A stretch of DNA of 64,000 bases, taken from Neorhizobium tomejilense (GTDB taxonomy: Bacteria; Pseudomonadota; Alphaproteobacteria; Rhizobiales; Rhizobiaceae). The stretch is taken from NCBI GenBank assembly GCA_002968845.1, contig PVBG01000002.1, positions 372,001-436,000 of the forward strand. The letters run 5' to 3'. The notes beneath the pieces were generated by a model. That model saw only the letters and a list, made by a program, of their open reading frames with translations, had not been told where the DNA came from and searched no databases. The translations under genes and the position numbers were made by a program. Below are positions 37,824 through 45,355 of the stretch, piece by piece (position 1 is the first letter of the stretch; each line of letters starts with the position of its first letter).

Positions 37824-37878
37824 TTGACAAGCGCAACATGAGGATTTATCGCTTTAGAACATGAGGAAAATTCATGTT
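37824..37878 (+). promoter_or_regulatory. Promoter and repeated operator before the NmrA-like gene
   Basis: TTGACA at 37824-37829 is a good -35 hexamer, with TATCGC 17 nt further as a weak -10. The decamer AACATGAGGA occurs twice, at 37835-37844 and 37858-37867. The second copy is part of a perfect inverted repeat AACATGA, 7 nt, TCATGTT (37858-37878). The arrangement fits TetR binding over and just after the promoter. Confidence 0.5.
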
Positions 37879-37892
37879 AAAGGAGGCATCCC

Positions 37893-38705
37893 GTGGAAAA
37901 CCCCATTCTCATCATCGGCGGCAAGGGCAAGACCGGCTCTCGGGTTACAGAGCGCCTGCAGGCATTGAACAGGCCTGTCCGTTTCGCTTCGCGCTCCACC
38001 GGTTTCGACTGGACGGACCGCAGCACCTGGGCGCCGGCTTTGGAGGGAGCGTCGACCGCCTACATCACCTATTACCCGGATCTCGCGGTGAAGGGGGCGC
38101 CGGACGATATCGACGCGCTTGCGACGCTCGCGGTATCGCTGGGCGTCAAGCGGCTGGTTCTCTTGTCAGGCCGGGGCGAACCCGCGGCGCAGGAAAGCGA
38201 ACGGCGGATGATCGCCTCGGGTGCCGACTGGACGATCGTTCGGGCAAGCTGGTTCAACCAGAATTTCGACGAGGGACAGCTCTTGCCGATGATCCTTGAA
38301 GGGGAACTGGCGCTGCCGGTCAGCACCGTGCGCGAGCCGTTCATCGATGCCGGCGACATCGCCGACGTGGTCACTGCCGCTCTCACCGACGCTCGGCATA
38401 TCGGCGAACTCTACGAAGTGACCGGCCCGCAGCTTCTGACCTTTGCCGAAGCCGTGGCGGAAATCGGCAAGGCAAGCGGGCGCGCCATCGCCTTCCAGAC
38501 GATCTCCGATGAGGCGTTTGTGGAAGGTCTCAAACAGGCCGAAGTGCCCGCCGATGTTGCCGAACTGTTGGTGGAGTTGTTCACCGTCGTGCTCGACGGC
38601 CGCAACGAATACCTGTCGGACGGCGTGATGCGCGCCCTCGGCCGGCCGGCCAAAAGCTTCACCGATTATGCGAAAGACGCCGCGGCCCGCGGCGCCTGGG
38701 CATGA
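37893..38705 (+). CDS. NmrA-like NAD(P)-binding protein
   Basis: 270 residues, atypical SDR. The cofactor loop is ILIIGGKGKTGSRVTERL at the N-terminus, and there is no Y-x3-K catalytic pair, as in NmrA/HSCARG redox sensors and related quinone reductases. The RASWFNQNFDEG segment is typical of this family. GTG 37893 is the start, supported by AAAGGAGG 5 nt upstream. It is divergent from the TetR regulator, which probably controls it. Confidence 0.83.
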   Translation: MENPILIIGGKGKTGSRVTERLQALNRPVRFASRSTGFDWTDRSTWAPALEGASTAYITYYPDLAVKGAPDDIDALATLAVSLGVKRLVLLSGRGEPAAQESERRMIASGADWTIVRASWFNQNFDEGQLLPMILEGELALPVSTVREPFIDAGDIADVVTAALTDARHIGELYEVTGPQLLTFAEAVAEIGKASGRAIAFQTISDEAFVEGLKQAEVPADVAELLVELFTVVLDGRNEYLSDGVMRALGRPAKSFTDYAKDAAARGAWA

Positions 38706-38707
38706 TC

Positions 38708-39154
38708 TCAGGCGGGTTTTTTCTTGGTCACGGTCACAGTGCCGGCATCCGCATCGACCACGACCCAATCCCCGGTCTCGATCACATCGAGCGGGTCCTG
38801 GTCCAGCTCGGTGATCGCCGGAACCCGGGTGACGACGGCGCCGAGCGCGATCTTGGTGGTCATCCGGGTAAAGATCATCGCCGCCGGCTGGACGCCGTTC
38901 AGCCGGGTCATATGGAAATAGGCCGACCAGCCGGACGAGCCTTTCGCGCCGGGGAAAACCAGAATCTTGCCGGCGAAGGAGACGCCGCGCATCTCATGCC
39001 GACGCTCGATGACCGTGCCGGTGCGCTCGTTGATACCGCCCCAGCCGGAGATCGTTTCGGTGGTGACGAGCGCCTCGCCCTCGGCGCGGCCGGCAACCAC
39101 CTTGCGGCCCTTGAGCTCGATCGTATCGGGTTTTGCTTCGGTCGCGATATCCAT
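38708..39154 (-). CDS. Aconitase X small (swivel) subunit, DUF126 type
   Basis: 148 residues. Landmark stretches of the AcnX swivel domain are SGWGGINERTGTVIERRHEM, ILVFPGAKGSSGWSAYFHMT and a late DWVVVDADAGTVTV. ATG 39154 shares one base with the stop of the large subunit (TGATG), so the subunits are made together. Characterised two-subunit bacterial AcnX enzymes dehydrate cis-3-hydroxy-L-proline; archaeal ones act on mevalonate 5-phosphate. The substrate here is not determined by sequence. Confidence 0.85.
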   Translation of the reverse strand: MDIATEAKPDTIELKGRKVVAGRAEGEALVTTETISGWGGINERTGTVIERRHEMRGVSFAGKILVFPGAKGSSGWSAYFHMTRLNGVQPAAMIFTRMTTKIALGAVVTRVPAITELDQDPLDVIETGDWVVVDADAGTVTVTKKKPA

Positions 39155-40425
39155 CAGGCTCTCCCGTTCCACTGGCCCGTCAAGGCGGCATCGACGCAAT
39201 CGCTGACCGAGCCGAACCAGCCCTGCACGCCGGTGATCGCCGGCAGGTAATGCGCCTGCTTGGCGGAATCGGTGGCGATGACCTTGGTCCCCGCCGGCAA
39301 CCGGCGGGAAATGGCGGGACAGGTGTCGCTCATGACGACGCCGCCCGCTTCGCGGATGACATCGATATAGCCGTTGCGCTCGGCGACCTGCTTGATCGCG
39401 CGTGGCGTGTGCACCCAGAGCTGCACATTCGAATGGATCTTCCTGTTCTCCAGCATGTGAGCGATCAGCGCCATCTGGTCGATGGAATTGTGCGGGCAGC
39501 CGAGCATGATGAAATCGACCTTTTTCTCGGTCGAGCTCTGCAGCTTCTCATAGGTCTCGCGCCGCTCCTTCGCACCGTAGCGGAACGTGGCCTTCATCTT
39601 GCGACCGCCGAAGGCTTCCTCGATGCTGTCCGCTTCCGGGGTGATGCCTGGAATATGGTACATCTCGACTCCGCCGGACGAAGCGGCGGCTGCGCCGAAG
39701 TGCTTGAGCTTGATGAGGTCGGGCTGGCGTCCGGCGCCCTTCAGCACCGGGATCTCCTCACCGATGACCTCGCCGATATAATAACCGAGCAGGCCCCAAT
39801 CCATCATGTCGTCGACCTCGATATCGAGCTCGACCAGATGGGTGCCGCGGCGGTTTTCAGTGATGTGGAAACCCCAGTAGGGAATTCGGCCGGTGAGCGC
39901 CGCGGCGCCGGTGCTTTCCTTGCCCTCGACATTGGTGCGGGCGCCGAGAACCGAGTTGCAGTAGATGACGGCCGATGATTCCATCCAGGCGCAGTGTTCG
40001 CCCTTCACCGGCACGTTGCCCACCTGATAGGGCGTGCAGGTGGCGAACATGTTGACGCCGCGTCGCCCCAGATACTTCTCATTGGCGCGCTGCATGTCCA
40101 CAAGCGCCTTATCGACGCCTTGGAGTTCCCAGTTGTCGTTGTCGATGCCGGTGATCAGCTGGCAGGTATGCGCCACCATATGGGGCACCTCGACGACTTC
40201 GTCGCTGTCGAGGTTGAGCTCGGAATAGACGTGCTCCATGCCCTTTTCGGCAATCGCCTGCACCGACGGCGTCGAGGCGTTGAAGGCGCCGGCGACGTTG
40301 TTGGTCTCGACCAGCCGTTCGGCGCCGAGCGCTTCGCCGTAACGAACCAGCAGATCCATGGCGCGCGCCTTGGCGCGACCGTGCTCGCCCTCATACATGG
40401 CCTTTTCGTGATCCGTCAGGTTCAT
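39154..40425 (-). CDS. Aconitase X large (catalytic) subunit
   Basis: 423 residues. MNLTDHEKAMYEGEHGRAKA is a characteristic AcnX start; cysteines expected to hold the iron-sulfur cluster occur in FATCTPYQVGN, FIMLGCPHNS and VVMSDTCPAIS. ATG 40425 follows GAGGAGG; an upstream in-frame ATG lies inside the FAD gene. With the small subunit it should form a dehydratase. It follows the FAD oxidoreductase by 10 nt, suggesting that the two enzymes act in sequence on one substrate. Confidence 0.87.
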   Translation of the reverse strand: MNLTDHEKAMYEGEHGRAKARAMDLLVRYGEALGAERLVETNNVAGAFNASTPSVQAIAEKGMEHVYSELNLDSDEVVEVPHMVAHTCQLITGIDNDNWELQGVDKALVDMQRANEKYLGRRGVNMFATCTPYQVGNVPVKGEHCAWMESSAVIYCNSVLGARTNVEGKESTGAAALTGRIPYWGFHITENRRGTHLVELDIEVDDMMDWGLLGYYIGEVIGEEIPVLKGAGRQPDLIKLKHFGAAAASSGGVEMYHIPGITPEADSIEEAFGGRKMKATFRYGAKERRETYEKLQSSTEKKVDFIMLGCPHNSIDQMALIAHMLENRKIHSNVQLWVHTPRAIKQVAERNGYIDVIREAGGVVMSDTCPAISRRLPAGTKVIATDSAKQAHYLPAITGVQGWFGSVSDCVDAALTGQWNGRA

Positions 40426-40435
40426 CGCATCCTCC

Positions 40436-41773
40436 TCACGATGCGGCGCGCATTTTCGCGTCGGTCCACCGATAATGCTTCTTTTCGACGTTGTCGGAAA
40501 CCCGCTCGCGCAGCGCATCGCGATCGATCTGATGCACGCTGCCGGTTCCGGCAAGGTCGAGCGCGTTGGCGGCCGCCATGCCCATGGCGATGCACGGCCC
40601 CATGACCCGGATGCTCGAAAGCGCCGCGGAATCCGCATCGACGCAGCGGCCGGCGGCGGCAATGTTGTCGCATTCGTCCGGCGTCAGGCTGCCAAGCGGA
40701 ATATAGTGGGCATGCTCTTCGTCGAAAGTGATCCAGTGGTGGCCGTCGCCATGGTCATGCAGCTCGATCGGCCAGGCGGTACGGGCAACGGCGTCGTCGA
40801 ACCTGGTGCCCGACTTGATCTCGTCGACGGTCAGGTGATGGCTGCCGGCGATCCAGCGGGTCTGGCGGATGCCCGGCAGGCCGAAGGAGCGGATACGGGC
40901 ATTGCCGAAGCATTCGGGGAATTCCGTCTTCAGGAACTCCACTGCGCGGGCCGCCTGGTCCTTGCCTTCCAGCGCCTTCCTGGAAGCCTCGACCGGATCG
41001 AGCGGGGTTTCCACATGGGTCATGTTCATGGCGGCGATGCCGCGGCCGGGAATGGTGAAACCGAGGCCTTCGCGGCGCAGCAGGCCGTAGCTTGCCGCCT
41101 TTTCCTTCATCCGGTCGCCGATCTCGTAGCGGGTCGGCTGCTTCGCTTCGTCGATGTTTTCCAGCACCACCATCTGGGTGCCGAAGACGCCGCCCTTTTC
41201 CGGCTGGCGGCAGGCGAAGCCGGCCTGCCAGACGAGCGCCGCGTCGCCGCTCGCCTCCACCCAGCCCGCCGCCTCGATCGACACGCCGCCGTAACGGGTC
41301 ATGAAATCGGTCTGGACGACCCGCCTGCCTTCGACATGCACGTCGAGTATCTGCGCGCCGAGCACGACCTCGATGCCGGCATCCAGAATGCTTTGTTCCA
41401 TCCAGCGGCCAAGGACGACTTCGTCGTAATAGACGACCGTGGTGTTCGGCCCGTGGCGGTAATAGATCGACCGGTCCTGGCTTTCGAGATGGGCGAGCAG
41501 CCTGTCGGCGACGCCATAGGTGAACTGGTAGCCATGCGTGCCGTTCGAAAACAGGCCGCAGAACGTGGCGATGATCGAGTTGACCGCCTGCCCGCCGAGT
41601 GCCGCCTGGCCGTCGACGATCACCACCTTGCGACCAAGTTTCGCGGCTTCGAGGGCGGCGGAAATGCCGGCGATGCCGGCGCCGACGACGCAGATATCCG
41701 CCTTGAGCTTGCGGAACGGCGCCGACTTCTCGCGCCGGACAATCCGCGTTTCCCTGCTCAGCGTCTCCGCCAT
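40436..41773 (-). CDS. FAD-dependent oxidoreductase (FAD_oxidored type)
   Basis: 445 residues. N-terminal FAD site ADICVVGAGIAGISAALEAA followed by VVIVDGQAALGGQAVNSI; C-terminal FAD closure CDNIAAAGRCVDADSAALSS. This pattern belongs to the FAD_oxidored group (PF12831-like) whose members act on varied substrates. ATG 41773 has GGGAGGG before it. First gene of the operon FAD oxidoreductase-AcnX large-AcnX small, 181 nt after the LysR gene, which is encoded in the same direction. Confidence 0.82.
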   Translation of the reverse strand: MAETLSRETRIVRREKSAPFRKLKADICVVGAGIAGISAALEAAKLGRKVVIVDGQAALGGQAVNSIIATFCGLFSNGTHGYQFTYGVADRLLAHLESQDRSIYYRHGPNTTVVYYDEVVLGRWMEQSILDAGIEVVLGAQILDVHVEGRRVVQTDFMTRYGGVSIEAAGWVEASGDAALVWQAGFACRQPEKGGVFGTQMVVLENIDEAKQPTRYEIGDRMKEKAASYGLLRREGLGFTIPGRGIAAMNMTHVETPLDPVEASRKALEGKDQAARAVEFLKTEFPECFGNARIRSFGLPGIRQTRWIAGSHHLTVDEIKSGTRFDDAVARTAWPIELHDHGDGHHWITFDEEHAHYIPLGSLTPDECDNIAAAGRCVDADSAALSSIRVMGPCIAMGMAAANALDLAGTGSVHQIDRDALRERVSDNVEKKHYRWTDAKMRAAS

Positions 41774-41867
41774 CGAACCCTCCCGTACGGCCTGCGCCCT
41801 CCCGGCGCTTTGGCCATGATCGTAACCCAAGCCGCCTCGCCTTGAACCCGGCAAGTGATGCGATCAG

Positions 41868-41886
41868 CTTTCTTGTTTCGAGAAAG
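41868..41886. promoter_or_regulatory. Palindrome in the FAD oxidoreductase promoter (copy 2 of LysR-linked motif)
   Basis: CTTTCTTGTTTCGAGAAAG lies 95 nt before the FAD oxidoreductase start. It differs by a single base within 17 from the palindrome at 42868-42884 in front of the LysR gene. The T-N11-A core and the two locations make it a strong candidate LysR operator. Confidence 0.65.
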
Positions 41887-41954
41887 GTCCCGCCGGATTT
41901 CAGCGGTTTTGGCGTCAGCGAAACGGCGCGCTTGAGGCAGGTCCAGATTTCTTC

Positions 41955-42863
41955 TCAAAACATCGGAATGACCTGATCCGGCACCCCTTCCGAAAACCGC
42001 TTCTGCACGTAGGATATGAACTCGGACACCACGACCTTGTTCATCTTGATCCTGGGCACGGACGCCTTCACCCAGAGCGGCTCGACCGGAAATTCCGGCA
42101 TCACCTCTTCAAGCGCGCCGCTATCGAGATCCGACCGGGCGAGGAACCTCGGCAGGATCGCCAATCCCAATCCCTGCCGGGCAGCGGCGAGCAGGACCCG
42201 GCTATCGTTGGCCGTGAAATTCGAAGTGATCTCCACGTTGAGCGTGCTCGTTTCCATCTGGAAGGTCCAGGTCGTGCCGATCGTGTGGAAGGTGATGCAT
42301 TCGTGGCCGACGAGTTCGGTGGGCGTCTTCGGCCGTTTGCGCCCCGCCAGATAACCTCGCGATGCGCACAGCACCCGCGGATAGGGACAAAGCGGATGAT
42401 CGATCACATAGGCGTAGGATTGCGGCAGGGCGCCGATCGCCACGTCGAACCCCTCTTCCAGCGGATTGACCGAGCGGTCGATCAGCACGATCTCCATCTT
42501 CACCCGCGGATTGGCGGCCTGGAACGCGGCGCAGATATCACCGAAGAACATTGAGGTCAGCGTCGTCGGTGCCTTGATGCGCAGCGAGCCGGTCAGCCCC
42601 AGTTCGTGGGTATTCGGCGTCGCCAGCGTCTCCTCGATCTCGCCGACCAGGAGCTGCAGGCGGGGCCGCAGCCGCTCTCCGTCGAGCGTCAGGGCCAATC
42701 GCCTTGTGGTGCGCACGAACAGCTGGGTATTGAGGTGCTCTTCGAGCCGCTTGACGCGCTTGGTAATGACCGAGGTCGCGACACCCAGGTCACGGCCGGC
42801 GGCGGAAAAACTGCCGGCGCGTGCGGTTGCCAGGAATGCACCGATATCGAGAAGTATATTCAC
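41955..42863 (-). CDS. LysR-family transcriptional regulator
   Basis: 302 residues from GTG 42863, the usual LysR length. HTH: FLATARAGSFSAAGRDLGVA, then SVITKRVKRLEEHLNTQLF. The effector domain follows (LRIKAPTTLTSMFFGDICAA, FTANDSRVLLAAARQGLGLA, ILP). The ATG at 42926 would add 21 residues without similarity and place the palindrome 42868-42884 inside the coding region, so GTG is preferred. Probably activates the FAD/AcnX operon downstream and represses itself. Confidence 0.88.
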   Translation of the reverse strand: MNILLDIGAFLATARAGSFSAAGRDLGVATSVITKRVKRLEEHLNTQLFVRTTRRLALTLDGERLRPRLQLLVGEIEETLATPNTHELGLTGSLRIKAPTTLTSMFFGDICAAFQAANPRVKMEIVLIDRSVNPLEEGFDVAIGALPQSYAYVIDHPLCPYPRVLCASRGYLAGRKRPKTPTELVGHECITFHTIGTTWTFQMETSTLNVEITSNFTANDSRVLLAAARQGLGLAILPRFLARSDLDSGALEEVMPEFPVEPLWVKASVPRIKMNKVVVSEFISYVQKRFSEGVPDQVIPMF

Positions 42864-42867
42864 TGTC

Positions 42868-42884
42868 TTTCTCGTTTCGAGAAA
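42868..42884. promoter_or_regulatory. Perfect palindrome before the LysR gene (copy 1 of LysR-linked motif)
   Basis: TTTCTCG, TTT, CGAGAAA: perfect 7-3-7 inverted repeat ending 4 nt before the GTG start of the LysR gene. Together with the near-identical copy at 41868-41886 it defines a likely autoregulatory operator. Confidence 0.65.
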
Positions 42885-42979
42885 ATCCGAACCGGCATCA
42901 CGCGCATATTTTCCGGGGTTTCGCAACTCCTGCCGCGTTCCATAGCCGACGTCCTATTTGCCTGATCATTCTCGATAGA

Positions 42980-44587
42980 TCAGCCGCAACGGGCGCTATG
43001 GAAATCGAATTCCGCCGCGAGTTTCCCGACCGCACCGGTTTCCGAGATGCGCAATGCCATCCATATGGACACCGCCGACCAGGCGGCCCGCATATAGCTG
43101 TCGGCGCGGTAGAGGGCAGCATCCGGATCGCTCTGAAGCGCCGCCATCCGCCCGCTCAAGCGCTCGAATCCCTCCAGGACCGCGAGAGCCTGTTCCGATT
43201 CCGCCGGGTGTTCGGCGATGTAGGCGTCGATCTCGTCTCGCGCCTTCTCCAGGAAAAGGGTGAGCCCCCGCCCCTCGTCACGCCAGAGGCGGCGGGTCAG
43301 GAAATCCAGCGCCTGCATGCCCGTCGTGCCCTCGTAGATGGTCATGATGCGGGCATCGCGCAGATATTGCTCGAGCGGCCAGTCGCGAGTATAGCCGACG
43401 CCACCGAGTACCTGGATCGCCGCATTCGCCACCTCGAACCCGGCCGCAGCGCCAAAATTCTTGATCAGCGGCAGCATCCAGCCGGTGAAATCCTCCAGCC
43501 CGGATTCAGGCTCCAGTCGGGCGATATCCATGGTCGTGGCGAGTTCGAGAATGGCGGCGCGCAGGATTTCCGTGGAGCTGCGGATCTCGTGCAGTTGGCG
43601 CTGCACATCCGGATGGCTCGATATCGGTACCGGCGGCTGGTCAGGCCGTCCGCCCTGGCGGCGCTCCTTCGCATAGTCTTCGGCGATATCGGCCGCAGCA
43701 GATGCTATGCCCAGCCCCTGGCAGCCGGTGAGCAGCCGCATCAACTCGATCATGGTGAAAAGCTGCGGCAGTCCGCGCCCTTCGCGGCCCAACATGATGC
43801 CCCGGGCGTTGTCGAAGCGCATGGCGCAGGTGGGAGAGCCGTGAAGGCCCATCTTCTCCTCGATGCGATCGACCGAAACGCCGTTCGGCTGGCCGTCGAT
43901 GAGGTTCGGCACGAGAAAGAGGCTGATGCCGCGCGTGCCCGGCTGGTCGTTGGTACGGGCGAGCAGGCAGTGGCCGATACGGCCCGCCATGTCGTGGTCG
44001 CCGAAGGAGATCCAGATCTTCTGGCCGGTGATCAGCCATTCGCCATCGTTGAGTTCGGCCTTCGTGCGCAGCCGGCCGACGTCGGAACCCGCGTCCGATT
44101 CGGAAATGCAGATCGTCGCCGCCCATTCGCCGGTGCTGAGTTTTGGCACCCATTCGTTTGCAGTCGTTTCGTCGGCGGCTTCCGTCAGAAGATGGGCCGC
44201 CGCACGGGTCGAGCCGGCCCCCATCATCAGCGCCACGCAGCCGCGCTCGAAAAGCGGCGCGCAGGCAGCATGCAAGGTCAGCGGAACGGCCTGGCCGCCG
44301 AATTTCTCGGCCACGTCCATTCCGAGCCAGCCGGCCTCGGCATATTGCCGGAACGCGTCGGCAAAACCGTCTGGTGTCTTCACCCGACCGTCGATCACCT
44401 TCGCGCCGCTCCGGTCGCCGACCGCATTCAGCGGCGCCAGCACGCCCTCGGCAAAACTTGCCGCCTCCTCGATAATCGCGGCAACCGTCTCGTCGTCGCA
44501 ATCTTCACGGAGCTCTTTCAGCCGGTGCCAGCCCGGCGTCAGAGCCAGGATGTCCAGCGTTCGGTCGGCCTGATCCGCAAACGACAT
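42980..44587 (-). CDS. Acyl-CoA dehydrogenase of the hydroxycinnamate locus
   Basis: 535 residues. Substrate and FAD-binding stretches ATICISESDAGSDVGRLRTK, GEWLITGQKIWISFGDHDMA and GGVGYTRDWPLEQYLRDARI followed by MTIYEGTTGMQ show the fold; the catalytic glutamate is expected in the IYEGTTG segment. Longer than classical short-chain enzymes and closer to the 3-methylmercaptopropionyl-CoA or aryl-propionyl-type group. It begins 6 nt after the SDR gene, in the fcs operon. It may desaturate dihydro-hydroxycinnamoyl-CoA to feed the same pathway (inference). Confidence 0.85.
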   Translation of the reverse strand: MSFADQADRTLDILALTPGWHRLKELREDCDDETVAAIIEEAASFAEGVLAPLNAVGDRSGAKVIDGRVKTPDGFADAFRQYAEAGWLGMDVAEKFGGQAVPLTLHAACAPLFERGCVALMMGAGSTRAAAHLLTEAADETTANEWVPKLSTGEWAATICISESDAGSDVGRLRTKAELNDGEWLITGQKIWISFGDHDMAGRIGHCLLARTNDQPGTRGISLFLVPNLIDGQPNGVSVDRIEEKMGLHGSPTCAMRFDNARGIMLGREGRGLPQLFTMIELMRLLTGCQGLGIASAAADIAEDYAKERRQGGRPDQPPVPISSHPDVQRQLHEIRSSTEILRAAILELATTMDIARLEPESGLEDFTGWMLPLIKNFGAAAGFEVANAAIQVLGGVGYTRDWPLEQYLRDARIMTIYEGTTGMQALDFLTRRLWRDEGRGLTLFLEKARDEIDAYIAEHPAESEQALAVLEGFERLSGRMAALQSDPDAALYRADSYMRAAWSAVSIWMALRISETGAVGKLAAEFDFHSARCG

Positions 44588-44593
44588 CGGCGG

Positions 44594-45355
44594 TTACCGC
44601 GGCTGCATGCGCAGCGCACCGTCGAGCCGGATCACTTCGCCGTTGACATACTGGTTCTCGATCACGAACCGCACCGCATCGGCAAACTCGCCGGGGTCGC
44701 CGAGCCGGGACGGATAGGGAATCGCGCTGGCAAGACTGTCCTGCGCCTCCTGCGGCAGCTCATGAAGCAGCGGCGTCAGGAAGATGCCGGGTGCTACAGT
44801 GTTGACCCGTACGCCGAAACGGGAGAATTCGCGCGCCGCCGGCAAAGCCAGCGAAACGATGCCGCCCTTTGAGGCCGCATAGGCGGCCTGGCCGATCTGC
44901 CCTTCGAAGGCTGCGACCGAGGCGGTGTTGACGATCACGCCGCGCGCCTTGTCGTCGCGCTCGGGCAGGCCCGACATGCGATCGGCCGCAAGCCGCATCA
45001 TGTTGAACGTGCCGATCAGGTTGACGCGAATGACCCGCTCGAAATCGGCAAGCGGCATCGGGCCGTTCTTTCCGACGATGCGCCCCGCCGTGCCGATGCC
45101 GGCGCAGTTGACGAGGATGCGCAAGCCGTCGCCGGCTTGCGCCGCAATGTCGAGTGCCCTGGTCGCATCGTCCTCGCTGGTCACGTCGCCCGAGAGCGCC
45201 ACGCCGCCGATCTCGGTCGCGACCTTTTCGGCCGCGGCCTGATTGCGGTCGAAGACATGTACCACGGCCCCGAGCTTCGCGAGCAGCCGCGCCGTCGCTT
45301 CGCCGAGCCCCGATCCGCCGCCTGTGACGACAGCGCTTGTTCCGTCGATCCTCAT
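44594..45355 (-). CDS. SDR-family 3-hydroxyacyl-CoA dehydrogenase
   Basis: 253 residues: TGGGSGLGEATARLL cofactor loop, NCAGIGTAG, catalytic YAASKGG. It resembles type II 3-hydroxyacyl-CoA dehydrogenases (HSD17B10-like). ATG overlaps the fcs stop by 4 nt. In the Agrobacterium fabrum ferulate pathway an enzyme oxidises the beta-hydroxypropionyl-CoA intermediate to the beta-keto form; this gene is in the right place to do that. Confidence 0.87.
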   Translation of the reverse strand: MRIDGTSAVVTGGGSGLGEATARLLAKLGAVVHVFDRNQAAAEKVATEIGGVALSGDVTSEDDATRALDIAAQAGDGLRILVNCAGIGTAGRIVGKNGPMPLADFERVIRVNLIGTFNMMRLAADRMSGLPERDDKARGVIVNTASVAAFEGQIGQAAYAASKGGIVSLALPAAREFSRFGVRVNTVAPGIFLTPLLHELPQEAQDSLASAIPYPSRLGDPGEFADAVRFVIENQYVNGEVIRLDGALRMQPR

